Shown: positions 35,495-45,197, counted from the stretch's first letter. The stretch is DNA of 64,000 nucleotides from Desulfoferula sp040751985 (GCA_040751985.1 JBFMFU010000017.1:1-64000), one strand, 5' to 3'. Notes: generated by a model from the sequence alone, not told the origin. Translations and numbers: made by a program.

Positions 35495-36475
35495 ATGACC
35501 GAGCAACGCCGCGCGCGCGCCCTGGGCATCTTCTCCGGCGGCCTGGACTCCATGCTGGCCTGCCTGCTGCTCAAGCGGGCCGGGGTGGCGGTGGAGGTGG
35601 TCACCTTCGCCACGCCGTTCTTCGGCCCGGAGCGCGCCCTGCGCTCGGCCCGGCACATTGGGGTGCCGCTGCGGGTGGCGGCGGTGGGGCCGGAGCACCT
35701 GGAGCTGGTCAAAAACCCGCCGCACGGCTACGGCTCCAACCTGAACCCCTGCATCGACTGCCACGCCTTCATGTTCCAGCGCGCCGGGGCCATCCTGCAG
35801 GCCGAGGGCTTCGACCTCCTCTTTTCCGGCGAGGTGCTGGGCCAGCGGCCCCTGAGCCAGAACAAGCAGGCCCTGGCCCTGGTGGCCAAGCTCTCGGGCT
35901 GCGGCGAGCTGATCCTGCGGCCCCTGTCGGCCCAGAACCTGCCGCCCACGGCCCTGGAGACCAGCGGCCTGGTGGACCGGGCCAAGCTGGGGGCCTTTTC
36001 GGGCCGCTCGCGCAAGCCCCAGATGGCCCTGGCCGCCGAACTGGGCGTCACGGACTACCCGGCGCCGGCCGGCGGCTGCCTGCTCACCGAGCCCGGCTTC
36101 AGCCGCCGCCTCAAAGACCTCTTGCAGCACGAGCCAGGGGCCGGGGTGGAGCAGGTGGAGCTGCTCAAGCACGGCCGGCATCTGAGGCTTTCGCCGCGGG
36201 CCAAGCTGGTGGTGGGGCGCAACCAGGCCGACAACCAGGCCCTGGAGCAGGCGGCCCCGCCCCAGGCCCTGCGCCTGCGGGCCCTGGGCGCGCCCGGCCC
36301 CCTGGGTCTGTACCTGGGCCCCCTGGAGGCCGCGGAGCTACTCCTGGCCGCGGAGCTGTTGGCCGGCTACGGCAAGGCCGCGGCCGGGGACGAGGTGCAA
36401 GTGCAGGTGGAGGGCGGGCCGGTGCTCAGCGTGCAGGCGCGGGATAAGAGGTCGGCGGCGCCGCTATTACTCTAG
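35495..36475 (+). CDS. PP-loop ATP pyrophosphatase, MnmA/ThiI-like tRNA sulfurtransferase-type
   Basis: Protein of 326 residues. The ATP-binding PP-loop is FSGGLDSMLA near the N-terminus. A Cys pair follows in NPCIDCHAFM and another Cys lies in AGGCLLTEP, as in sulfur-transferring or cluster-bearing members. After the N-terminal core the C-terminal region resembles the NFACT-R-like segment seen in deltaproteobacterial versions. It probably thiolates a tRNA base, but the position is unknown. Confidence 0.72.
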   Translation: MTEQRRARALGIFSGGLDSMLACLLLKRAGVAVEVVTFATPFFGPERALRSARHIGVPLRVAAVGPEHLELVKNPPHGYGSNLNPCIDCHAFMFQRAGAILQAEGFDLLFSGEVLGQRPLSQNKQALALVAKLSGCGELILRPLSAQNLPPTALETSGLVDRAKLGAFSGRSRKPQMALAAELGVTDYPAPAGGCLLTEPGFSRRLKDLLQHEPGAGVEQVELLKHGRHLRLSPRAKLVVGRNQADNQALEQAAPPQALRLRALGAPGPLGLYLGPLEAAELLLAAELLAGYGKAAAGDEVQVQVEGGPVLSVQARDKRSAAPLLL

Positions 36476-36480
36476 CCCGC

Positions 36481-36608
36481 GCCGGCTGCGCCTGAGCCCC
36501 GCTGGCTGCGTTGCCGGCGGCGCTCGCGCCTCGACGTAGTCGAGGAGGCTACGCCTGCGGCGCTCGCTTGCCGGTCCCCTTGCCAGCCCGGCTCAGGCTG
36601 TGCCGGCC
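36481..36608. repeat. Dispersed hairpin repeat family 4, copy a
   Basis: A long imperfect palindrome (GCCGGCTGCGCC at the left, GGCTCAGGCTGTGCCGGCC at the right) whose centre is CTCGACGTAGTCGAGGAGGC. It fills the gap between the PP-loop gene and the convergent phosphatase. Related copies are at 38414 and 39290. Confidence 0.75.
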
Positions 36609-36656
36609 CAAGGGACGACTCGCTACGGTTTACCCGCCGCTGCCGCCCGAGGATAC

Positions 36657-37310
36657 CTACTCTAAGCTCAAAGGTTCGTTCAGGCGCTTAATCAGGGGCA
36701 CGCCGTCCGGGTACACGTCGATGACGTTCAGGCAGGCGTACTGCTGGTCGATGCGGAACACCCGCTCCAGGGGCGCGCCCATCAGCTTGGTCAAGAACAC
36801 CCGGTTCACGCCGCCGTGGGCGATGACGCAGATCTGCTTGCCCTTGTGCTTGGCGATCATCTCCTGAAACACGGGTATGACCCGGGCGGCCAACTGCTCC
36901 AGGGACTCGCCGCCGTCGATGGCGAAATTGGCCAGGTCCTTGTAGCGGGCCTCCAGCTCCTTGGGGTACTTCTTGCGTATCTCCTCGAAGGTCATGGCCT
37001 CCCAGGCCCCCAGGTTCAGCTCGCGCAGGTCCTTGGTCACCTTGGGCTTGCGCCGGGGGCTCTGGGAGCGGGCCACGGCCTCGGCCACCAGCATGGAGCG
37101 CTGCAGGTCGCTGCAATAGACCGCGGCCAGCTTCTGGCGGGACATGCGGCGGGCGATGATGTCACCCTGGTCCTTGCCCTCGCGGGTCAGGGCCGCGTCG
37201 TAGTGGCCGAACACCTGGCCGTCGAGGGCCCCGCGCACGACGGGGTGCCGCCAAAGGTAGATGCGGGTGTATTCCATGCGCTCAAAGGGGCTGTGTACTT
37301 TTCTCACCAT
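36657..37310 (-). CDS. Histidine phosphatase family protein (phosphoglycerate mutase/CobC-like)
   Basis: Protein of 217 residues. The phospho-accepting His is in YLWRHPV, with a conserved Arg in CSDLQRSMLVAE, Glu in LRELNLGAWEAM and the second His in VIAHGGVNR. The LNLGAWE block is close to alpha-ribazole phosphatases (CobC), but no cobalamin genes are near. ATG 37310 or ATG 37277 may be the start. Divergent from the DUF1573 gene. Confidence 0.82.
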   Translation of the reverse strand: MVRKVHSPFERMEYTRIYLWRHPVVRGALDGQVFGHYDAALTREGKDQGDIIARRMSRQKLAAVYCSDLQRSMLVAEAVARSQSPRRKPKVTKDLRELNLGAWEAMTFEEIRKKYPKELEARYKDLANFAIDGGESLEQLAARVIPVFQEMIAKHKGKQICVIAHGGVNRVFLTKLMGAPLERVFRIDQQYACLNVIDVYPDGVPLIKRLNEPLSLE

Positions 37311-37427
37311 ATCCCACCGCCTTGCCTCGGTTTCCGCGCCCGGCTGGACGATCCCGGCCCTCTGTGCTACATTCCGGCCAGGATCCCAATCGCTTCCATA
37401 ATAGCACCTTGCCTGGATGGTGTGCAC

Positions 37428-38411
37428 ATGTCCAGACCCTTGGCAATTTTCACGGCCCTGGCGGCCATCTGCCTGCTGGCCCTGGCGAGTCCGGCCGCGG
37501 CCCTCAAGGGGCCCCACATCGTCTTCGATAGGCAGGAACTGGTGGTCAGCCAGGTGGTGGAGGGCAAGACCCTGGTGGCCAAGTTCACCTTCACCAACAA
37601 GGGCGACCAGAACCTGATCATCGACAAGGTGGTGCCCTCCTGCGGCTGCGCGGCCAGCAAGTACGACCGCGTCACCAAGCCCGGCCAAAAGGGCGTGGTA
37701 ACCCTGGAGATCGACACCACCGACCTCAGCGGCGCCTTCCGCAAGACCGCGGCCGTGGCCACCAACGACCCCAACAGCCCGGTGGTCACCCTGGCGGTGA
37801 TGGGCGAAACCCTGGGCCGCATCGTGGTGGACAAGGGCCGGCGCATCGACATGGTCGGCTGCGTGGGCCAGCCGGTGACCACCACCGCCACCCTCTCCGA
37901 CCCCCGGGGCCGGGGCCTGGTCATCACCGGCGTGCAGAACTCCATGTCCGACCAGCTGCGCGTGTCCCTGGACCCCCAGCCCGGCGGCAAGAGCTACAAG
38001 CTGCACCTGAGCGCCAAGTCCAAGGAGCCCATCGAGTACGCCGGGCCCCTGGTGCTGAGCATGCCCGGCGGCGGCCCGGTGAGCATCTGGGTGCAGGTGA
38101 ACGTGCAGGGGCCCTTCAGCGTGCGGCCCCACGAGGTGCACTTCGGCACCCTGACCAAGGGCCTGGCCTCCAGGGCGGCCCGCTCGGTGGTGGTCAAGCG
38201 GGCCTGCTCGCCGGAGCTGAAGGTGAGCGCCGTGGACTACGACCACAACCTGTTCACCGTGGAGCAGTCCTGGAAGACCCCCGGCCAGGAGCTGTGGCTG
38301 GTGATCACCCCCCGCACCGAGAACCTGCCGGAGGGGCCGTTCGAGAAGGCCCTGGGCATACAGACCGGCGGCAAGGTGTTCACGGTGCGCCTGGCGGGCC
38401 GGGTGCGGTAA
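37428..38411 (+). CDS. Secreted DUF1573-family protein
   Basis: Protein of 327 residues. Signal peptide at 1-25 (IFTALAAICLLALASPAAA), then Ig-like beta domains. The first carries the DUF1573 signature TFTNKGDQNLIIDKVVPSCG with the CGC motif. A second and third beta-rich part may be divergent repeats. Probably periplasmic or on the cell surface; function unknown. Confidence 0.8.
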   Translation: MSRPLAIFTALAAICLLALASPAAALKGPHIVFDRQELVVSQVVEGKTLVAKFTFTNKGDQNLIIDKVVPSCGCAASKYDRVTKPGQKGVVTLEIDTTDLSGAFRKTAAVATNDPNSPVVTLAVMGETLGRIVVDKGRRIDMVGCVGQPVTTTATLSDPRGRGLVITGVQNSMSDQLRVSLDPQPGGKSYKLHLSAKSKEPIEYAGPLVLSMPGGGPVSIWVQVNVQGPFSVRPHEVHFGTLTKGLASRAARSVVVKRACSPELKVSAVDYDHNLFTVEQSWKTPGQELWLVITPRTENLPEGPFEKALGIQTGGKVFTVRLAGRVR

Positions 38412-38413
38412 AG

Positions 38414-38632
38414 CCCGGCTGCGCCAGCCGCCGGCATACTGCGTTGCAGGCTTCGCTCGCGCCTCGACGTAGTTTCAGCTACGCCTCCGGCGCTCGCTCG
38501 CCGCCGGCGGGCCGCCGTTGGCAAAGCGGGTCGAGTGGCTATCTGCCCTAGCTAGCCATCAACGCTCCCGTAGAAAGGACTTGGCAGCCCAAGCCTTGGG
38601 CCGCCTTGTCTGCCGGCGGCTGGCTGTGCCGG
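38414..38632. repeat. Dispersed hairpin repeat family 4, copy b, split by an insertion
   Basis: Left part 38414-38505 (CCCGGCTGCGCCAGCCG to CTCGCTCGCCGCC, centre CTCGACGTAGTTTCAGCTAC). The right end GCCGCCTTGTCTGCCGGCGG follows only from 38598. The roughly 90 bp between them have no match in the other copies. The gap 38412-38729 holds only this repeat and no gene. Confidence 0.65.
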
Positions 38633-38729
38633 GCTATGAGACGAAAATAGACGCACCTGCTTAGCGCTTCAAGATTTTCCCCCCGTCTCTGGGGGACACC
38701 CCCTTCCCAACCTTGCTTAAATTTCAAAC

Positions 38730-39278
38730 CTAGCTCGGTTCCGGCGGCCGCAGCAGCCATATGGCCGCCAGCAGCAACCACGCGCTCAGGGCGTTGGTGA
38801 CCGCGTCGCGCAGGTCGAACACGCGCTGAGGGTGCAAGTGCTGGGCGCCCTCGTCGGCCAGGCCCACCAGGGCGCAGGCCGCCGCCGCATAGAGCAGCCG
38901 CCGCGCGCCGCTGGCGTAGCGGCCGGCCAGGCGCCAGGTGAATATCCCCAGCACGCCGTAGAGCAACAGGTGGGTGCGCTCGATCAAGATGGGCTGCCAC
39001 CAGGCCAGGAGCCCCAGGCCCGCCAGGCAGCCCAGCAGGCCCAGGCCCACGCGGGCGCGGCGAGGGCGGGGCAGGCGCCGCCAGCGGGCATAGAGCCAGG
39101 CCGCCAGGCCCAGCCCGGCCAGGCCCAAGAGGGCCGCGGCCCAAAAGGCCCGGCCGCCCTCGAACCAGGGGTCCAGGGCCCGGCCGTAGTACATGAACAG
39201 GAAGATCAGGACCAGCCAGGCCGTGCACAAGAGCCAGTCCCGGGCCGGGCCGGACCGGCCGGTCATGCTAGCCCGCAT
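38730..39278 (-). CDS. VanZ-like family membrane protein
   Basis: Protein of 182 residues (ATG 39278; ATG 39266 possible). Four or five hydrophobic helices and the VanZ-like motif ERTHLLLYGVLGIFTWR, followed by GLADEGAQHLHPQRVFDLRD and AVTNALSAW. Despite the name, most members have no link with glycopeptide resistance. Both sides are occupied by family 4 repeats. Confidence 0.8.
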   Translation of the reverse strand: MRASMTGRSGPARDWLLCTAWLVLIFLFMYYGRALDPWFEGGRAFWAAALLGLAGLGLAAWLYARWRRLPRPRRARVGLGLLGCLAGLGLLAWWQPILIERTHLLLYGVLGIFTWRLAGRYASGARRLLYAAAACALVGLADEGAQHLHPQRVFDLRDAVTNALSAWLLLAAIWLLRPPEPS

Positions 39279-39289
39279 ATTTCATGAGG

Positions 39290-39423
39290 GCCGGGCGTCC
39301 GGCTGCGCCAGTCACCGCCAGACGGCGTTGCCGGCTGCGCTCGGGCCTCGACGTAGCTTTGGCTACGCCTCCGGCCCTCGCTTGCCGGTCGCCTTGTCTG
39401 TCGGCGGCTGGCTGTGCCGGGCC
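39290..39423. repeat. Dispersed hairpin repeat family 4, copy c
   Basis: Intact palindrome from GGGCGTCCGGCTGCGCC to CGGCGGCTGGCTGTGCCGG with centre CCTCGACGTAGCTTTGGCTA. It serves as reference for the split copy b. The remaining bases to 39527 contain nothing recognisable. Confidence 0.75.
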
Positions 39424-39527
39424 AGGGTGCAACCCGTCCCCTGGCAATGTCGGCACCTTTTTCATTAACGGCCCCATGAATACTGGTTCGTTGTTTAATG
39501 CCGCCCAACCCCCATGAAATATCCGGG

Positions 39528-40190
<663 letters not shown>

Positions 40191-40226
40191 GCTCGGCTCC
40201 TAGGGACGCTACTCCGGCGCCCAGAG

Positions 40227-40262
40227 ATTGCTTCGTCGCGCCAAGGCGCTCCTCGCAAAGAC
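40227..40262. repeat. Short relative of repeat family 1
   Basis: AGATTGCTTCGTCGCGCCAA followed by GGCGCTCCTCGCAAAGAC forms a hairpin like the family 1 core and lies between rpe and rsmB. It resembles the GATTGCTTCG...CTCGCAATGAC elements widespread in bacteria. Confidence 0.5.
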
Positions 40263-40270
40263 ATCATCTT

Positions 40271-41596
40271 TTATTCCCCCCGCACCACCCGCGCCGCGAA
40301 GAAGGCGTCGCTCTGCTGCTGGTGCGGGAAGGAGCGGAAAAAGCCGTCCGGCCCGATGCAGGCCATGAGCGGCGCGGCCAAATCCTGCGGCCATTCTAGC
40401 CTCAGCTCCGGCCGGGCCGCAAGCAGGGCCGTGACCACGCCCGCGTTCTCGGTCCGGGTCACGGTGCAGGTGCAGTAGACCAGGGCCCCGCCCGGGGCCA
40501 GCAGGTCCGCGGCCTTCTCGGCCAGGGCCAGTTGCAGCGCGGCCAGGCGGGGCGGGTCGTCCGGCGTGCGCCGCCAGCGCACGTCCGGCCGCCGGCCCAC
40601 CACCCCCAGGGCTGAGCAGGGCGCGTCCACCAGCACCCGGTCAAAGGGCCCGAGGCCGGTGAGGGTGAGCGCGTCGGCCTGGATGATCCGCGCGCCCTCT
40701 ACGCCCAGGCGCTTGAGGTTGTCCCGCAGCGCCCGCACCCGGCCCGGCGAGGGCTCCACGGCCAAGAGGCCCTGCCCGCCCCCCAGCAGCGCGGCCAGAT
40801 GGCCGGTCTTGCCCCCGGCCCCGGCGCAGAGGTCGGCCACGGCCATGCCCGGCCGCACGCCGAGCAAATGGCTCACGGCCTGGGCCGCGGCGTCCTGCAC
40901 CTGGAACAGGCCTTCACTGAAGCCGGGCAGCTCGGCCGCGGGCGCCGCGGCCCCGCGCAGCACCAGGCCCTCGGGCGTGAGCGGGTGCGGCGTTATCTCC
41001 TGGGCGCTGGCGGCCAGGCGGGCGGCCAGGTCCTGGCGAGAGATGCGCAGGGTGTTGGCGCGCAGGGTCAGGGGCGGCGGCGCCTGGTTGGCCGCCAGCC
41101 ACTCCTCCACGAACTCCGCGGGCCACTGGGCCAGCAGCTCTTGCACCAGCCATACAGGATGCGAATAGCGCACGGCCAGGTGCGCGGCCGGGTCGGCCTC
41201 GGCCGGCGGCAGGGGCACCTCGCGCCAGCTTCGCGCCAGCTTACGCAGCACCGCGTTGATCAGGGTCTGGCCGCGGCGGGCCGGGGTGGCCTGGGCCAGA
41301 TCCACCGCGGCCGATACCGCGGCATGGTCGGGCGTGGACATCAGCGCCAGCTCGGCCGCGCCCAGGCGCAGCACAGTCAGCACGGGCGGGTCCAGCTTGG
41401 TCAGGGGGCGGTCCAGGCAGGCGGCCAGCAGGTGGTCCAGGTACAGGCGGTTGCGCAAGACGCTAAAGACCAGGTTGCTGGCGAAGGCCCGCTCCCGGCC
41501 CGGCGCGCTGGCCAGGGCCCGGCTCAGCAGGGTCTCCAGGTGGGGGCCGCGCTCCAGGCCCGTGAGCACCGCGAAGGCGGCGCGGCGGGGGTTCAC
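40271..41596 (-). CDS. rsmB: 16S rRNA (cytosine(967)-C(5))-methyltransferase
   Basis: Protein of 441 residues. N-terminal NusB-like RNA-binding region (about 1-130) then a SAM-dependent methyltransferase. SAM motif VADLCAGAGGKTGHLA, catalytic Cys pair in VDAPCSALGVVGRRPD and VYCTCTVTRTEN. GTG 41596 overlaps the fmt stop (GTGA), so it is coupled to fmt and def. Confidence 0.93.
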   Translation of the reverse strand: MNPRRAAFAVLTGLERGPHLETLLSRALASAPGRERAFASNLVFSVLRNRLYLDHLLAACLDRPLTKLDPPVLTVLRLGAAELALMSTPDHAAVSAAVDLAQATPARRGQTLINAVLRKLARSWREVPLPPAEADPAAHLAVRYSHPVWLVQELLAQWPAEFVEEWLAANQAPPPLTLRANTLRISRQDLAARLAASAQEITPHPLTPEGLVLRGAAAPAAELPGFSEGLFQVQDAAAQAVSHLLGVRPGMAVADLCAGAGGKTGHLAALLGGGQGLLAVEPSPGRVRALRDNLKRLGVEGARIIQADALTLTGLGPFDRVLVDAPCSALGVVGRRPDVRWRRTPDDPPRLAALQLALAEKAADLLAPGGALVYCTCTVTRTENAGVVTALLAARPELRLEWPQDLAAPLMACIGPDGFFRSFPHQQQSDAFFAARVVRGE

Positions 41597-42531
41597 GCGC
41601 CCAGCCGCGCGCCCGGCCCCAGCCGGGCCCCGCGCAGAAACTCGGCCGCGTCCTGCCGCCGCTTGCCAGCGGCCTGCACCTGGCCCAGGCCCAGGGCCCC
41701 CTGGCCGCAGGCCACGCTGAGCAGGCCTTCCTTTGGCTCCAGCACCGCGCCCGGCGCCTGGCCCTGGTTGTCGCCGTAAACCTTGGTGGGCGCGAAGAGC
41801 TTGAGCGTCTGCCCGCCAGCCTGGGTATAGGCGCCGGGCCAGGGGTCCAGGCCGCGCACCAGGCGGTCCAGCTCCGCGGCCGGCCGCGACCAGTCCAGCG
41901 CGCCGTCGCTCTTGCGCAGCAGCCGGGCCCAGGTGGCCAGGGCCGGGTCCTGGGGGGTGCGCGGGGCGGCGCCCTCGGCGATGGCCTCCAAGGTGGTCAG
42001 GGCCAGGCCGGCCGCCGTGCGGGCCAGGCGCTGGGCCAGGGAGCCGGCGGTCTCCTGGGGCCCGATGGGCGTGGCCTGCTGAAAGATCACGTCGCCGGTG
42101 TCCAGGCCGGGGTCCATGAACATGCTGCTCACGCCGCTCTGCTGGTGGCCCTCTATGATGGCCCAGTTGATGGGCGCGGCCCCGCGCAGCAGGGGCAGCA
42201 GGGAGAAGTGCAGATTCACCGCGCCCCGGCGGCCCGCGGCCAGGACCGCCGGCGGCAGTATCTGGCCGTAGGCCAGCACCAAGAGCAGGTCCGGGGCCAG
42301 CGCCTCCAACTGAGCCAGGGCCTCCTGGGCCTTGGCCGGCTGCTCCACGGCCAGGCCCAACTCGTCGGCCAGGGCGGCCACCGGCCCGCGGCCGGTCTTG
42401 CGGCCGCGGCCGGCCGGGCGGTCGGGCTGGGTGATGACCAGGGGCAGATCAAAGCCGGCGGCGTGCACGGCGCGCAGGGTGGGACAGGCGATCTCCGGGG
42501 TGCCCAGAAAAACCAGGCGCAGGCGGCTCAC
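41593..42531 (-). CDS. fmt: Methionyl-tRNA formyltransferase
   Basis: Protein of 312 residues. N-terminus RLRLVFLGTPEIACPTLRA, the formyl-tetrahydrofolate site in LHFSLLPLLRGAAPINWAI with conserved Asn-x-His upstream, and a C-terminal OB-like tRNA-binding domain. GTG 42531 overlaps the def stop (GTGA). It formylates initiator tRNA, which deformylase later reverses on nascent proteins. Confidence 0.95.
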   Translation of the reverse strand: MSRLRLVFLGTPEIACPTLRAVHAAGFDLPLVITQPDRPAGRGRKTGRGPVAALADELGLAVEQPAKAQEALAQLEALAPDLLLVLAYGQILPPAVLAAGRRGAVNLHFSLLPLLRGAAPINWAIIEGHQQSGVSSMFMDPGLDTGDVIFQQATPIGPQETAGSLAQRLARTAAGLALTTLEAIAEGAAPRTPQDPALATWARLLRKSDGALDWSRPAAELDRLVRGLDPWPGAYTQAGGQTLKLFAPTKVYGDNQGQAPGAVLEPKEGLLSVACGQGALGLGQVQAAGKRRQDAAEFLRGARLGPGARLGA

Positions 42532-43040
42532 TTCGAGTCCTGCTTGGCCTGCTTGAGGCGGCGCTTCTTGTACAGGGCCCGCTTGAGGGGGCTGATGCGG
42601 TCCAGGAACAGGCGGCCCTCCAGGTGGTCCAGCTCGTGCTGCAGGCACACGGCCAGGATTCCCTCGCCCTCCACGGTCACCGGCTGGCCCTCCAGGTCCG
42701 TGGCCTCCACCTTCACCCGGGAGAAGCGGTTCACCTCGCAGGTGAACTCGGGCACGGACAGGCAGCCCTCCTCGAAGATCAGGCTGCCCTCGGCCTCCAC
42801 GATACGGGGGTTGATCAGGGCCAGGGGCTCCTGCCCCTCCTCGCGCGGCGACAGGTCCACCACCACCAGGCGCAGGTCGTGGCCCACCTGGGGCGCGGCC
42901 AGGCCGATGCCCGGCGCCTGGTACATGGTCTCGGTCATGTCCGCGGCCAGCCGGCGCAGCTCCTCGGTCACCTGCTGCACCTGGCGGCAGGGGCGGCTGA
43001 GCACCGGGTCGGGGAAGGTGCGTATGGGTAGTATGGGCAT
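42528..43040 (-). CDS. def: Peptide deformylase
   Basis: Protein of 170 residues. The three conserved motifs are present: GIGLAAPQVG, EGCLSVPE with the metal Cys, and QHELDHLEG with the two metal His and catalytic Glu. ATG 43040 follows ACGGAGC. First gene of the def-fmt-rsmB cluster. Confidence 0.96.
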   Translation of the reverse strand: MPILPIRTFPDPVLSRPCRQVQQVTEELRRLAADMTETMYQAPGIGLAAPQVGHDLRLVVVDLSPREEGQEPLALINPRIVEAEGSLIFEEGCLSVPEFTCEVNRFSRVKVEATDLEGQPVTVEGEGILAVCLQHELDHLEGRLFLDRISPLKRALYKKRRLKQAKQDSK

Positions 43041-43198
43041 GCTCCGTTCCGTCTCGTCTGGACGGGGCTAAGTATAACGCGGGGCGGCGGCGGGATAAAG
43101 AGGCGGGGGGCGGGCACGGTACCTTAACAGGCGGCTAGGGGCGCGCCGAGGCGCCCTATCGACTCACGATAAGACAGGCACAGTATAGTTTAAAAAAA

Positions 43199-43345
43199 TT
43201 ATTTTTCTTTCTTCTTTATAACCTTACCTTTTACGTCTGTGGGCGGAATATATTTTTCTTTTTTTACAGCCCCTGTGCCGGAGGAAGCGGGAGTCCCTCT
43301 TTTGTTAACTTCTTTCTGCCGCCCAGACTTGTCCTTCTCTGTCAT
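43199..43345 (-). CDS. Small basic protein downstream of the three-helix membrane protein
   Basis: A 48-residue frame (ATG 43345) rich in Lys, starting MTEKDKSGRQKEVNKRG and ending KGKVIKKKEK. It has a good AGGGGGTAG ribosome-binding site and begins 20 bp after the membrane-protein stop on the same strand. Composition is AT-rich like its partner. No family is recognised; it looks disordered and could bind nucleic acid or act as a partner of the membrane protein. The bases from 43041 to 43198 contain no gene. Confidence 0.5.
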   Translation of the reverse strand: MTEKDKSGRQKEVNKRGTPASSGTGAVKKEKYIPPTDVKGKVIKKKEK

Positions 43346-43365
43346 GGCTACCCCCTATTAAAAGT

Positions 43366-43899
43366 CTAATGAGCCCCCGCACCGGCGACAATTATTACAA
43401 ACAAAATGATAATCAAAATAAAAGAAACCCAAATACAATAAGTGCTTCTCTCAATTGCCGTCGCTTTTGCTTCGCAGATTTCCTCGTTTTTGTTTCTATC
43501 CTCTGAAATTCTTTTGGAAAGAGAAGTTAGCAGGTCAACTTCATCATCTTCTTCAAACTCATTGATAATAAAAACCGGATCTGGAAAACTTCTCATTTTC
43601 CTAATTTTCATTTCGTAAACCAGAAATGAAATCCCAACAAAAATTATTAACAAAGAAGCAATTGTGAGGCCCAGTAAAAAAACTGATAAGCAATTTCCTT
43701 TTATTATTAACGCCCTTAAGGTATTGAGGCTAAATCCCATTGCAGTGATTTGGAGCGCAAACACCGCCAGAAACATTTGTGCTTTTTTATCCAACCGAGA
43801 CAGGCGACCCCAGGTTTGTTCATAACTTTCACGGACAAATTGATATAGCGCTCTGTACTTATCAATACCATTCGGATTTGCCAATTCATTATTATTCAT
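43366..43899 (-). CDS. AT-rich three-helix membrane protein, Pycsar/CBASS effector-like architecture
   Basis: Protein of 177 residues. A soluble N-terminus with WGRLSRLDKKAQMFLAV leads into helix 1 (about 43-65), then helix 2 (about 70-95), a charged loop (FEEDDEVDLLTSLSKR) and a final helix at 153-175. The D-x-KA motif directly before the first helix and the helix-helix-loop-helix order resemble PycTM/2TM-type effectors that disrupt membranes on a cyclic nucleotide signal. No cyclase gene is present nearby, so this is a resemblance only. AT-rich islet between def and the histidine kinase. Confidence 0.5.
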   Translation of the reverse strand: MNNNELANPNGIDKYRALYQFVRESYEQTWGRLSRLDKKAQMFLAVFALQITAMGFSLNTLRALIIKGNCLSVFLLGLTIASLLIIFVGISFLVYEMKIRKMRSFPDPVFIINEFEEDDEVDLLTSLSKRISEDRNKNEEICEAKATAIERSTYCIWVSFILIIILFVIIVAGAGAH

Positions 43900-44066
43900 T
43901 TAGACAACCTTGCGTTCGCGATGCAACCGCTAATCTATTAGCATGTCTTTCCTCCATAAATTTATTTCGGTAGGGGATGATATTGCAATAAAAAAAGGAA
44001 AATAGTTTATCTATGCCCTATTGGACCAACGAAGAAAAAGTAGGGGTCGGAGTCTGGCCCGTCCGC

Positions 44067-45197
44067 CTACAGCGGCAGCTTCTGCTGCACGGCCGGGGCG
44101 CCGGGCAGGGTGACCTTGACCGTGGCGCCGCCCTGGTCGTTGTTCTCCAGGCTGATCTTGCCGCCGTGCTCCTCCACGATGCGCCGGGCCACAGGCAGGC
44201 CCAGGCCGGTGCCCCCCTCCTTGGTGGTAAAGAAGGGCGTGAACAGCTTGTCCTTGATCTGGGGCAGGATGCCGCCGCCTCGGTCGCGCACCTCCAAGAG
44301 CACCCCGCCGGCGCCGTCCGGGCGCAGCTCCACCTCCACCTGGGGCGGGCCTTGGCCGGCCTGCATGGCGTTGTTGAGCAGGTTGATCAACACCTGGCTC
44401 AGGCGGTCGCGGTCGGCCATGATCACCGGCAGCTCCTGGCCGCGGATAATGCTGAGGCGGCACTTCTGGCGCCTTAGCTGGGGGTCCATCAGCTCGCCCA
44501 CGTGCGCCACCACCTCGGCCAGGTCGGTCTCCTGCCAGTTGTACTTCTGGGGCCGGGACAGGTCGCCCAGTTCGTTGAGGATGCTCTCCAGGCGGCCCAC
44601 CTCCTGGCCGATGATCTCCAGCTTGTGTTGGGCCTTGTCCGTCAGCCCCGGCTCCTTGGCCAGTTGGCGGGCGAAGCCGCCGATCAGGGCCAGGGGCGAG
44701 CGTATCTCGTGGGTGACGGTGGCCACCATCTCGCCCAGGATGGCCAGGCGGCTGCTGCGCCGCACCTGCTCGGCCAGGTCGTGCTCCTGGCTCAGGTCGC
44801 GCATGATGGCCGTGAACAGCCAGCCGCCGGCCACCTCGGCCTCGCTGAAGCTGATCTGCAGGGGGAAGCGGGAGCCGTCGCGGCGCTGGCCCTCCACCTG
44901 GGCGGCGTGGCCCATGAGCTTGGCCCGGCGGGTGTGGGCGTAGCGCTCCACGTAGTGGCGGTGGCGGGAGCGGTGCTCCTCGGGGATCAGGGGCGACAGG
45001 TCCCCGCCCATGATCTCCTCCCGGGCGTAGCCGAACATCTTCTCGGCCGCCGGGTTCATGTAGATCACCTCGTGGTTCTCGTTGATGGTCACCACGGCCA
45101 GCTCGGCGGTCTCCACGATCTGGCGGAACTTGTCCAGCTGCTGGGCCGCCTCGCGCAGCTGACTAAGGGTCGAGTCTTCCGGGGAATGGTCGGTCAT
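44067..45197 (-). CDS. PAS-domain sensor histidine kinase
   Basis: Protein of 376 residues. A PAS domain at about 25-150 (AVVTINENHEVIYMNPAAEK), an H-box with the phospho-accepting His (ATVTHEIRSPLALIGGF), and the ATPase domain with N-box INLLNNAMQAG, G1 DRGGGI and G2 GGTGLGLPVARRI. No membrane helix, so it is cytosolic. ATG 45197 has CCGGAG upstream. No response regulator is adjacent. The 345 bases from 45198 to 45542 show no gene, repeat or clear terminator. Confidence 0.88.
   Translation of the reverse strand: MTDHSPEDSTLSQLREAAQQLDKFRQIVETAELAVVTINENHEVIYMNPAAEKMFGYAREEIMGGDLSPLIPEEHRSRHRHYVERYAHTRRAKLMGHAAQVEGQRRDGSRFPLQISFSEAEVAGGWLFTAIMRDLSQEHDLAEQVRRSSRLAILGEMVATVTHEIRSPLALIGGFARQLAKEPGLTDKAQHKLEIIGQEVGRLESILNELGDLSRPQKYNWQETDLAEVVAHVGELMDPQLRRQKCRLSIIRGQELPVIMADRDRLSQVLINLLNNAMQAGQGPPQVEVELRPDGAGGVLLEVRDRGGGILPQIKDKLFTPFFTTKEGGTGLGLPVARRIVEEHGGKISLENNDQGGATVKVTLPGAPAVQQKLPL

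Noticed and set aside
38730..39278. Glycopeptide resistance from the VanZ-like protein
   Set aside because: VanZ-like membrane proteins are common and none of the other van genes is nearby.
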